A stretch of DNA of 64,000 bases from Toxonevra muliebris. Lineage: Eukaryota > Arthropoda > Insecta > Diptera > Pallopteridae. Under the pieces are notes generated by a model. That model worked only from the letters and a program-made list of their open reading frames with translations. It searched no databases and was not told the DNA's origin. Shown here one piece after another: positions 9,701-18,900 of the stretch (its first letter is position 1; each line of letters begins with the position of its first letter). The translations under genes and the position numbers were made by a program. The stretch spans positions 82,019,235-82,083,234 of the forward strand of contig OY829326.1 of assembly GCA_963691655.1 (NCBI GenBank). Reading direction: 5' to 3'.

Positions 9701-11417
9701 TCACGATACGAGGAATCATTCTGGAATTTCATTCTGACATCCCGACTGGCAATTCAACAATTCAAAATGTTGGCACCAGTCCGACTTTTGTTACTATTAG
9801 GAAACAGGAGGTGATTAACCTGACATTATCAAACAGTGTGATGACTGATCAAATCACCGGAAGGCGTCAGTCACCGATGAACCACAGTTACATTCGAGCT
9901 GGAATTGGCTCGTGAGGGTTGAAATCATCGAAAAACGGATTAGACACGATTCGGTAATCTGGTCAAAGAATGAATTCGCGTCGTTTCTGAACTCCGGACA
10001 ATAGAGTCAATCAAGAAAGCCTCTAATTTATTAAGGCGAGTCTTTGTTGAAGGCTATAAGATTGTGTGCCCGGAACGTAGAAGCAGATAAGGTAAGGCGG
10101 TTCCTATATGGAACGCTGAGCTTTCGGTACTCAGAAAAAACTCCAAGAAGCTTCTAGATCGAGCTCTTAAATCTCGGTTGGAAGCCGACTTGACTGTCTA
10201 CCGTCAGCTACACTACGGTGAAACCCTCTTTAAAATAAATGTGATAAAAACTATTAATATGTATAATGGCCACGCCTACCTCCCACATAAGTGAAATGTT
10301 TAAAAATTGATATCTAACGGAATAGTGTCACGAATACAACAGAACTCGGTATATTTAGTTAAGCTGATAAGTAAAGCGTTTCATGCACAAACCATTAAAA
10401 TCAGATAATAGCCACCCCCAACCGCCGTTTAAATCAAAGAGGTATATTTAGTAGGTATATTTGGTAAGGTTTGAACTTGGCTTTCCAACTAGATTTTAAC
10501 TAATTTTAAATGCTTATTTTTTTCTTTAAATAATTTGAAAAACTCCATTTTTTTGCTTTTATTTTTTTATATAGGAGCACATTTATCTAATCTGCAAACT
10601 ATAAAGGAATTAAGTTTAGCTGGATGTAAACGTGTAACAGCAGATAATTTCATTGAAATTTTTTGGGGTCTTTTTAAACTGAAAGCATTGAATATAAAGG
10701 AATGCAAACTACTTTCAAATGAGGCACTTAATCAAATGAAGGAATACTGCTGTAATTTGGAAGATTTCGTTATAACAATAAGTCCGAAGGGAAAATATGA
10801 GAGTTTAGCATTTTTGCCTAAGCTCAAAAAACTGAAAGTTTACCTAAAAACTATTAACGAATACACAAGAAGTTTCGTACGAAATTTAATTAACACGAAG
10901 ACTTTGGAATCCTTTGAACTATGGTTAAATTTTGAAGAGTTATCTTTACTACAGCAAATAGAAATAATTTTGGAAATATCGAATCTAACGCAGTTAAAAC
11001 GTCTAATTTTTTCCCATCGGTCTGTTAATCAGATATTATATAGGAGTTTCTTTGAAGAATTACGTCATTTAACAAATTTGGAGTATATTGGTATTTGTGA
11101 AACAATCCGGGAAGACGATTTATTGGCTATATTGAAAGAGTGTACGAAATTAAACTACATAACATTAAAGAATCCCCACGAAAGTATTGACTCCTGTACT
11201 ATTTTCAAAATGATTGATATATTGAAACATACGCTTGGCCGCAAAAGACCGGTTGTCTTCTCAGCTTACAATGCAAATATCGATTTGTTGATTTTAAAGG
11301 TTGTATTTTCTAACAGGAATATGTAAATTATTTATAAATATTTTATTTCAGGATCCCAGATATCTGGCTGCTAAATCAGTTCTAAGGTTGGTTGACTATA
11401 TTAAGAGAAACCAATAA
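516..11417 (+). CDS. Gene 1: RRM-F-box-LRR protein (EEED8.10-like), 5' end not found
   Basis: Five coding exons can be read: 516-568, 645-760, 1721-2220, 10575-11299 and 11352-11417, ending in TAA. They join in one frame (phases 1, 0, 2, 1, 0) and give about 486 residues. Residues ~5-75 form a degenerate RRM-like fold, ~80-125 an F-box and the rest cysteine-containing leucine-rich repeats. F-box proteins bind Skp1 and present substrates to cullin ubiquitin ligases, and the LRR usually binds the substrate. RRM plus F-box plus LRR is the arrangement called EEED8.10-like in invertebrate genomes; I name it from recall of that layout. Intron 3 is 8.35 kb and packed with transposons. The last intron has an unusual GTTG donor shared by all three paralogues. 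No AATAAA lies close behind the stop. The first exon or start codon lies outside what I can identify. Confidence 0.78.
935..1390 (+). mobile_element. Tc1-like relic in gene 1 intron 2
   Basis: Two stretches, about 935-1010 and 1253-1390, match the start of the Tc1-like relic at 28086. They include the bases around ATGGATACTCAAG and the codons for DTQVEIRKIIVKVFQQ. A 13-bp tandem array and extra sequence (1011-1252) separate them. It is non-functional. Confidence 0.5.
1013..1090. repeat. Six-copy 13-bp tandem repeat
   Basis: Six consecutive units of TGTTATGTATTAA run head to tail without gaps, with one or two substitutions each. They lie inside the Tc1-like relic in gene 1 intron 2. Confidence 0.85.
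1721..2220 (+). CDS. Gene 1 exon 3: end of RRM, F-box, first LRR
   Basis: This 500-nt exon lies between a TTTTTTTTGCAG acceptor and a GTAGGT donor. The F-box reads DDDILGKIFKKLLPYDMKNF followed by ANTCKRFNRVY. It fits the F-box consensus with its hydrophobic spacing and CKRF signature, except that the usual LP at the start is DD. The last 50 residues hold LRR-type strands (LTTLKLVGCGL, LEILDVSYN). The exon ends in phase 1. It is nearly identical to exon 3 of gene 2: I count about 12 differences over the last 450 bases, most of them amino-acid changing. Confidence 0.85.
2221..3074. other. Start of gene 1 intron 3: unit-specific insertion and A-rich repeat
   Basis: Compared with gene 2's intron, about 2258-2658 is extra sequence and the flanks (2235-2257, 2659-2798) align. 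From 2799 the sequence departs again at CAGTGGCGATTCTAGG, which resembles a hAT-type terminus. After that comes a degenerate run of CAGACCAAAA-like units (2870-3060) related to the array at 5094-5830. A short (TA)n microsatellite sits at 2522-2560. Confidence 0.45.
3075..4661. mobile_element. Near-complete Tc1-like transposon with TIRs and TA target site
   Basis: The ends are inverted repeats sharing AGTACTGGCCAGATAAAAGT plus the next bases. They are flanked by TA at 3073-3074 and 4662-4663. At 1587 bp this is the usual Tc1 length. One transposase gene fills it on the minus strand. The element sits in gene 1 intron 3 and is absent from gene 2's intron, so it inserted after the unit duplicated. 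Apart from two stop codons it looks recent. Confidence 0.88.
3370..4452 (-). pseudogene. Tc1-like DD34E transposase with an 84-nt intron and two TAG stops
   Basis: The gene runs from ATG at 4452 to the stop at 3370. N-terminal helix-turn-helix motifs are visible (TVRRRLLEMGLKARRPKKKP). The catalytic triad is complete: D in VIFTDESK, D in FQDDSAPC, and E in WPGNSPDLNPIE. An 84-nt intron (minus strand, 3711-3628, GTATGA to TATAG) falls between the second D and the E. Removing it restores exactly 34 residues between them, the DD34E spacing. Two in-frame TAG codons break the frame, one at codon 13 (4416-4414) and one at 3888-3886 where a conserved Trp is expected (likely TGG to TAG). Introns are uncommon in Tc1 relatives, though Minos has one. 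No frameshifts were seen. Confidence 0.85.
4664..5093. other. AT-rich intron sequence, nothing recognised
   Basis: Gene 1 intron 3 sequence between the Tc1 element and the A-rich array. Around 4970 it carries TTCTTTAAGCCTGTTATAC, a phrase shared with the repeat split by the LINE (9361-9480). Confidence 0.3.
5094..5830. repeat. Degenerate A-rich satellite-like array (ATTCAGACCAAAA units)
   Basis: For about 740 bases the phrase CAAAATTCAGACCAAAA recurs every 10-25 bases with heavy substitution. All copies point the same way. Open frames here (for example 5139-5381) encode only Gln/Asn/Lys-rich repeats and are by-products. A related stretch at 2870-3060 lies on the other side of the Tc1 insertion, so it may be one array that has been broken up. 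Confidence 0.7.
5844..6345. mobile_element. Possible TTAA-flanked MITE
   Basis: TTAACTCTTTCATACC at the left and the inverse of GGCGTCAAAGGGTTAA at the right share TTAACYCTTT. This fits a piggyBac-type non-autonomous element of about 500 bp, but the inverted repeat is short. Confidence 0.35.
6346..6935. other. Intron sequence, nothing recognised
   Basis: No coding or repeat structure that I can name. GC content is slightly raised at 6350-6560. Confidence 0.3.
7239..8329 (-). pseudogene. LINE reverse transcriptase, C-terminal two thirds
   Basis: Main frame 7478-8329, with the last ~60 residues in a second frame (7239-7427) after a stop. Visible motifs are SGIPQGSVIGPVLFLVYIN (RT motif 4) and AFADNMACTY where Y/FADD is expected. 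The second catalytic Asp is therefore replaced by Asn. The tail carries the usual LLKKFCS and LEYGLVCWGG stretches. The RT fingers are missing. Confidence 0.8.
8630..9325 (-). pseudogene. LINE apurinic-like endonuclease, C-terminal half
   Basis: Motifs seen are FLCIYR, NIIVLGDINLNIL, INQPTRIT and CIDHIFLR, the last three conserved blocks of the exonuclease-endonuclease-phosphatase fold used by Jockey/CR1-group LINEs to nick the target. The N-terminal half is missing by 5' truncation near 9325. The frame is open to about 8630 and then runs into the deleted linker. Confidence 0.8.
9618..10218 (+). mobile_element. Jockey-type LINE fragment (endonuclease end and linker)
   Basis: The translation shows the end of a Jockey endonuclease (INLTLSNSVMTDQITG, then NHSYIRAGIG) and the linker ahead of the RT (WNAELSVLRKNSKKLLDRA). 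It is broken by stops. The same fragment, with the same 3' junction, lies at 18830-19610 in gene 2's intron, so it predates the unit duplication. Confidence 0.7.
10219..10574. other. End of gene 1 intron 3, shared with gene 2's intron
   Basis: 10219-10365 aligns closely with 19893-20035 (GTGAAACCCTCTTTAAAATA onward). The remainder has no match inside the window. The acceptor TTTTTATATAG ends it. Confidence 0.5.
10575..11417 (+). CDS. Gene 1 exons 4-5: leucine-rich repeats and C-terminus
   Basis: Exon 4 (10575-11299) starts in phase 1 and encodes 241 codons of irregular LRRs (IKELSLAGCKRVTADNF, LKALNIKECKLLS, LEYIGICETI), the cysteine-containing SKP2/AMN1 style. It ends with VVFSAYNANIDLLILK at a GTTGTA donor. 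Exon 5 (11352-11417) adds 21 residues ending DYIKRNQ and TAA. This exon is only about three-quarters identical to gene 2's. Confidence 0.8.
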
Positions 11418-11465
11418 TATTACTTTAATAATTCAATTTATTTTGTTGATACAGTGTCATTTTAG

Positions 11466-11683
11466 ATGAAAGAGAGATGTCTACTGGACTTTTGGTCGAA
11501 AAATGTATGGTTACATATTGTTAATCACTTCACCGACAAAATTCCAAAGTTAAACTGACTTGCGAATGTCTGGAGCATATTTTATTAAAAGAACCAAGAT
11601 ATGATCAAAAACAATTCGACAGAGTTTGTACACGATTTTCTGATAATCATGAGCATCACTTGCATTTAAAAAAAATTAAAAAA
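11466..11683 (+). pseudogene. Broken copy of the gene 3 F-box exon
   Basis: From TACAGTGTCATTTTAG onward this aligns with 23093-23320 of gene 3 (same acceptor, then ATGAAAGAGAGATGTCTACTG, the ACTTCACCG block, and GGAGCATATTTTATTA for the start of the F-box). An early in-frame TAA and small indels destroy it. No following LRR exon is seen. It sits 48 bases behind gene 1's stop, as gene 3 sits behind gene 2. Confidence 0.8.
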
Positions 11684-12715
11684 TTTTGATTGAAGATCAT
11701 TTTATTTCCAGCAAGAATCGCCTTTTTAAGTTTAACATTTCCAAATCGTCTCATTCAATCGTCTTTGAGGTACCGTATTCACCGCAAAATGCTTTTTGAA
11801 ATAAGTCCTCTACGGACAGGAATCAAATTTTTAGAATTTTTTTTCGATGAAGTATGAAATTTTTCAAAACACTTTTGGCACGAAAATTTAATTTTCGCGG
11901 GGCTGGTGTGTGATTAAAACAGAATATTAGCAGTATATTTTTTGCCGCATCCCCCTGCAGGGTTGACCACTTATAATTTGGAATTTGATTTTGGTGTAAA
12001 TAAAAAACGAATAATTTTTTTTTTTAATGTGGTTTTTATTATTCAAAAGTAACATCTTTCCGGTTAATTGCGAAACACTATTCAATTCAAATTGTTTCCT
12101 CGGCTGGCCATACGGTCAACCAAATTTTTCGATTCCCGTACTTTATCCACCGACACTATTACTTACATCGATTAGTGTTAGGCTTAGTAATTTACAAGGC
12201 TGTAAAAGTGTCCAATTGAAGTTTTGACAAGATGGTAGGACCTTGAGCGTACCATCTGTGTCAAGCAACCATTCAACCATTCTGTGTCGAGCAATATTCA
12301 TGGCATAAAAATAATAAATGGCTGAATTTAATATGGCCCCTTTCGCATTTTGACTGCGATTAGCGTACCAGACGTCGCGATGAATATTATCATGATACTC
12401 TGCGATATGATTTATGGCAAGCAGTAGCTTACCATTTACAACATATTTTTTTATTTTTAGGTGTCATTAGAAAGGTTTGGTATCATTTGATACTTACTCA
12501 TATCGGTATTCGGCTTTTTACTTTTCTTTCACTTTCAAATGATACTTTGTTTAGATTTTGATTATAATATCGATACTTTTTGATTCTGTTCATGCTCAGA
12601 ACATATACGCAACCAACTGAAGTTTCATTCGTTTGAATTGCGATCATACGTTCGTAACTCTTACGCGAAAATTTATTTATAAAAATTTATTTCGTTTTCT
12701 GCTTTATTTACTTAG
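11684..12715. other. Spacer between the two duplicated units
   Basis: No coding region that I can support. The gene 2 promoter or first exon should be here if gene 2 is an independent gene. In-frame sequence upstream of exon 1 is open back to 12658 but holds no ATG. Confidence 0.35.
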
Positions 12716-12987
12716 ATGAGGAAAAATGTTTTAAAGAAATTAAAGTCGAAACTCTGAACGAAGAAGTGGTAAGTTAAATCAAATTTTAAATAACATATGC
12801 ATTTCTGAAGTATAGTAATTACTGAAACGTATTTATATGTATGTATATACTTATAGATCGAGAAAGAACGCATTAAGAAGTATTTTTCACAGTTTGGTAG
12901 TATTAAGAAAATTGGCGAATCATTTGAAAAGCCCCATAAGTACGGTACCAAATTTTTTATCAAGTTCCACCAGAAAATTCCTATCAA
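12716..12987 (+). CDS. Gene 2 exons 1-2: first part of a degenerate RRM
   Basis: Exon 1 (53 nt) encodes EEKCFKEIKVETLNEEV after the split Asp. Exon 2 (12857-12987, 131 nt) encodes RIKKYFSQFGSIKKIGES, then HKYGTKFFIKF. YFSQFGSIKKI followed by KYGTKFFIKF looks like RRM helix 1, strand 2 and an RNP1-like strand 3. It is closer to a real RRM than gene 1's version. The fold finishes in exon 3 (SNALQRRHSIK). Both donors are GTAAGT-type. Confidence 0.72.
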
Positions 12988-15900
12988 GTAAGTAATTACT
13001 TTATTTTTGCACTTACTTAATTTGGATTTTATATGATAAAAAATTTAAAAACAGCAGAATCAAATGAAAAAAGAAATGAACTTGGTAAAACCATGACCAT
13101 ATATGGGCATTCTCTGTTCAGTGACCACATCTTACGTATCTAAAATAGCGTTTTCTTTTCTCGATAAAATTTTGCATTTTTTCTGCATCGTGAGAGGGCT
13201 GTCAAATTTCGTGTTCTTTTCTGAAAAAGAGGCAGCCTTTTCAGGGTGTTCTTGTTGTGTTCTTTTCTAAAAAATGTTGCCTTCTGAGTGGGGAAAAATG
13301 TAACACTTGCACTCAAATAAATGACGGGGTGAGAATGTTACCCTGCAAATTAGTTGATTCTGACAGGGTAGCATTTTTATGTTCTTTTCTTGCACTAAAA
13401 ATGCAACATTTTGGCAGGGTTGAGGGTAACATTAAAAAATTGTTGCCATGGTACGAGGCAAAAAAAATGCAACATTTCTTTAAAGATGAAAGAAAACGCT
13501 ATAAGAGTATTTGAATTAAAACATCTTTTGTAAGAGCGAAAATTGTAGCTTGAAATGTCGTTTTTCAAATGATAGTATGATAGGACAATAGATTGAGTAT
13601 TTTTTGGCCACAGAGATAAATTTGTATGCAAAATTTTTCTTAATATATTTCAAAATTGTTAAAAATTTCGATTTCATAAAAAGTGGCCCCAAGATGGACA
13701 AATTTTAGGCGGAATCATCTGGGTCACAGTTCGGACTTGTATGCCAGGGACTGGCAATTTTGGCCTACTTTACACTAGTGGCACGCAATACGATTATTGC
13801 TGGCATAGTTTTTAGATAGATGATACAAAAATCTTCATTTGGAGATGATAGATGTTTCTCTGTCGACTTTGATTTTCTTTCTAAACATTTTCGCCGCGTT
13901 GGCTGCTCTTTTTGTTTTGTTGTTTTTTGATCCACGAGGACTTTATCTTTTTTTCTTCACGATTGCGTTTTTTTCTTTTCAATTCCGCAATATGGTATAC
14001 TTACTCTGGTGAAATGATAACTTTGCTTTTCATTGTATTTCGACCTGTGTTGCTTTTAGGAGTGGGTTTCCCTTTTTGCAATGGCACGATTACTGTTAAC
14101 AAATCAAATAAGCTTTAACTAGCTGTAAACTAGTCGTTGTTTGAATGTCCATGCTATGTTTGCCCTCCCGATTAAAATACATTTCTTCGTTTTCTCTTGA
14201 CCTTTGTAAATATACACTGGCGGTCACAAAAACCGCAGCACTTGCAATACTACTGCAATTTCTGTAATATTTTCTAACTTAGCCCAAGTTTCCCTTCCTT
14301 TGTAAAGGATATTCCCTTGTTTATGTTTTAAGAATGTATTTAAAGGGTATGTACCATTTTTTATTGCGCTTGTTTGACGAAAAGAAGAATTTTTGAAAAA
14401 GTGCCAAAAACAACTGCGAAGTATAAACAATTGTCGCTCCACCAAAACGTCGAAATTTTTGTTCTTAGGTATCAAGGAGTATTATAAAGTTAAATACCTG
14501 CGAAAAATCGAATGCCTAAATTCGACGGCTGTTGCACTGATCCAGAAAAAAAAACAATTTGTACCCGCTTAAAAGGACAAAAGGATCAAGAAGACTATGG
14601 AAGACAAATACGAGAGAAAATAGCATAACCTGACAGAGAACCATAAATTATCGATTCAAAAGTGCAATCACAATAAGGACTGAGCTAAAGAGCTATTACA
14701 ACGTGAATATAAGTGTCGAAACCTTACGCAGAAAGAATCGAAAGTTCGGTCTCTATGGGAGACGATCAGACAAAAAGGCGTTGTTGACGAAATGGATGGA
14801 AACAAATCGCCTGCCATTGACTAAAAATTACAGCAATTTAACTCTGGCAGACTCGGGAAAAGTTATATGATCGGGCAAATTAAACTAAATTTTTTGTGCG
14901 CATTTAATCTTCGGAGCAATATAAGGATAACTGTGAAGCGAAAATAGTCAAATTCCCACAAAGTCATATATCTTGAATATCCGGGGTCACTCATGCTATA
15001 TTAAAGGGGATGTGAACGCCCAAAAATATGGCTAAAATTTTATAGTGCGATTGCTGTAAGCTAATTGTGGAACGCTTTTGCTCATTAACGACGTTATTTT
15101 TTCCGGACGACTTCTGCGGCATATCCCGCGCCAAATTGGCAAGGTTTAGTTAGTAATTAATGCTTAATGTTTGATAACTTCAGAAATAGTAAAAAAGTTA
15201 GATTATTGATTCTTATTTGTTTGCAGATTCAAAATGTTTTCGATGATGTTAGAATTTACTGGCGGGAATGATAAAGTAGCTCGCGCGGTTTAAGTCCGAT
15301 TGAGCACCTCTGTCATATAATGGAACGGAAAGTTGCTCAAAACATGCCGAAGAATAAAAAACACCTAGTTGGAATTTTGAAAAACGTTGGGTATTAAAAA
15401 AATAACGAATAATAACCTTAAAGTGCTTGTCGACTCTATGCCTTTCAAGATAAGGGCCATAAGAAAGGCTAAGAGGAGGGCAGCATCAAACTAAACAATT
15501 TTGCTTATGACTCTTTTATGAAACAAATTAATCTTAGTTTACACCTTCAAAAAATAACAAATATTTTTATTTTTACATACTTTTAATTAATACCCTCAAA
15601 AACGAGAAATTTCTTCCATATTTTTGTTTTAATTAAAAAGTACTAAAATTTGTGTGTATGTATGAAATTGAAACAAAATCAGGTTTAGGTCCCATTTTAA
15701 ACGATTTTCTGGAAATTGGTGGGTGGTGCCGTTTTTGTGACCGCCAAGAATTTCGAAGGCCACGCCAAGCCGCAATATTGGTTGAATATAGGTGGACCTT
15801 GAGCCTCTGTCTAGGCTTATTGTTTCCAATACTATTCGGATGCCTGTAGATCTGTATAACTTTTTCAATTTTAATGTTTTTACTTCTTTGTTAGAAGAGA

Positions 15901-18900
15901 TAGAGGATCTGACGCATCTCTCAATGCCCTTCGTTGCTGCAAAATTGTCAGTCGCTGGGTCAGTGATGGTGGAACACTTTGAAAATCAATTTATTTTAAT
16001 TGAAAAAAACTTAATTTAATTTTAAAAACACAAAAAACGCACTGAAAAATTCAAAACGACACCGAGTTAGCAATCGTGCAAACTCAATCGTTGAGACGAT
16101 AATATTTGACAACTTTTGACAATACGTGATTCACGTATAGCAAAACGACATCATGCGAACGATCCTACGTTTTTGTGATTATGTGAAGTAAAGGTATCGT
16201 CAAAACAATATCGTCAGATGATTATCGTCATACGTGATGAGATTTGAAAACTATAATAAAAAACTAAAACTTTTGCATGAAGAGATGAAAAGGCATATTT
16301 GTTTATCTGATGAAAATACAAAAAATAAATGGTTACAATCATGGGTTACTTTTAATTGCACAAAGGGAAAAGGCGGTCGGAGAGATATGATTTAAAAATT
16401 GCGAAAAGAAAACTAAATGGCAAAAATGTAGGATTCTGCGAGAAACGATATCTGTTTCCATGCTAGCGTATGCTAGTAAAATAGGATTAAACAAACAAGC
16501 TTTTAAAGGACACAACTCAAATGACTCCCATGTTGGGATAACCGCAGTTGTACCTCGAGATTAATGTGTTATATCGTTATTTGGTATACTCTTCGTCCCA
16601 GCGAAGTTTGTGCAGCGCCTTAATAGAAACCACGCCAATACAAAAATGCTACGTGTGCAGTGTCTCAAGAGAGGAATTTAATAGCATGGAATGAGATATT
16701 CCGTAGAGATGTCAAGATGGATACCTGCGATTCGGTCTTTCTATTCTACATGGATGGATACGATTTTTCGAGTGCTTACCTTCATGTTGCGTATAAATTT
16801 AAATTAAAAAGTAGCAATGCAAAATTTAAAGATGCAAACGAAATTGTTTTGGAAACGAAAGCCTAGATCCAAAGGCTGTGGCAACACCAATGATGGATAT
16901 ACCCCAAGGAGATTTTTCCAAGATGCAGAAATTACGTCAGCAATCATAAAAATTTATTTTAAAAAATATGCACTCAATTATGAGTGCAGTTTTTTGCGAC
17001 CATGCAATTAATTCCAATATTGCATAAATATTCATGCAATGATAGTATGTTGACAATGATGATATTTATGCTGATGTTGATGTTGAGATTGAATTGATGT
17101 GAAGCTCATGAAAAATTTGTATATCAATGGATTTGATGATGAAAATGTAATACTGTATCAAAACTTATTTATTTTCTCTTATTTATAAAAATAATAGAAA
17201 ACTGGAGATTCCATATTATTTGATCGACAAATTTTTTAATTTTACCTCAGTGTGCATCGGCTGGCCGACCATTGGCGTCGGTTCGGCCAAAAAAATCGTA
17301 ATCGGTCGGACTCTAGATTAACATGATAAAAACTATACAAAAAAAAGAATAAATGCCACATGTTTACTCAGGGTGACAAAAGATTTTATACAACAAATAC
17401 AAATTTTAATTTCTATAAGTAAGTTTGTATAGTTACATACGAATCCCGAAATATTTTCTTTCAATCCCAGGCTTGTTGGGACCAATTTTAGAGCAAATCG
17501 ACGGATACTGGGATAGACATTCCTAAAACTGAAGCCACAACAGGCAGTTGATGTATTTAACTTTAGTTGATGAAACCAAACGCTGCAATACATAAATTTT
17601 GGACCAAATTATATAAATCATTTCGGAAAATTATTCATACCGAAATAAATTATTTTATAAATTAAATTCGATTTGATAAGTAAAAGTTTATTTATTTTTT
17701 GTACATATTCTTTGTATATATTGTTCTTTTTTTCCAATAGTGCTCTGCAGAGAAGGCATTCAATAAAATGCGGGATATACTCTCAAGAAGATGCACTAAT
17801 CTTAATACTTGATGATGATATTTTGGGAAAGATTTTTAAAAAACTTCTTCCATATGATATGAAGAATTTTGCTAACACATGTAAACGCTTTAATAGAGTT
17901 TACCAGAATAATTTGAATTTTATACTGAAGGACTTGAAATTGTTAGACGAAATGAATAATCCAGAAATATGTGCAGCTTATATTGAGATGTTTGTTACAA
18001 ATTATGACATTATTGAACAGACTGAAGGTCTGAACTTGATCCGAAGATATTTTTCGAAACTAGAGAAAATATGTATCACAGAGAAACCTGTAGTTCGACT
18101 TGGATTGTTAAAAAATTTAGAATGTTTAACGACGCTAAAATTGGTGAGATGCGGATTGAAGAATAGCGATATATCTCTAATGGAACAATTTTCAAAACTT
18201 GAAATACTTGATGTCAGTTATAATTATCAACTTACTGGTAGGTACTCTTTATGTATTTATTGTAATATCATTTTTAACTGAATACTATGAAGTTTTCTTC
18301 AAAAGATTTGTTTGTGTATTCCTGATTATTTTAATATAAAAAAAAACTATGTGCAGTCGATTTAATCTTGGAAGCAGTGATGTTAACTGTACAGTAATTA
18401 CTGTATTTTACAGTAATTTGATGGAGTTTTAGGGTCTGTACAGCAATACAGTAATTTATTTAAATTATACAGTAATTTCAAATACATATATATTAATACA
18501 TTTTTAGAATATTTAGGTCCTTTCGATTTTTTCTATACAAATTTAACAATATCGCAGGGCCCAGCCTCAGTAACTATGCAAGTTTTTTTACGCCTCAGTA
18601 ATTTAGGGTTGAATATATCCAACCATCCCCTTCTTTTCGTTTTTTCCATCGTACAGTAATTTTGGGTAAAAACGGTAATTTTTATAGTAATTTTAAAATT
18701 TTAGTTAACATCACTGCTTAGAAGTCGAATTCATTTTCATTACCTATTCACTTTGATTGCAGGTTATACTGTTTTTATGAAGAGATTGGTTGTTAATTTA
18801 ACCATGTCCACTTGTCATAACCTATAACTGGGTGACTATGCAAAATATGGATGTAACATCAACGTAATTCTAATCCAAGAACCATGGGTGTTCAAACAGA

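Noticed and set aside
13257..13514. Conserved-looking frame repeated at 35796 and 48646
   Set aside because: The similarity is explained by three copies of a non-coding MITE. The frames start and end at different places and contain the terminal repeats.
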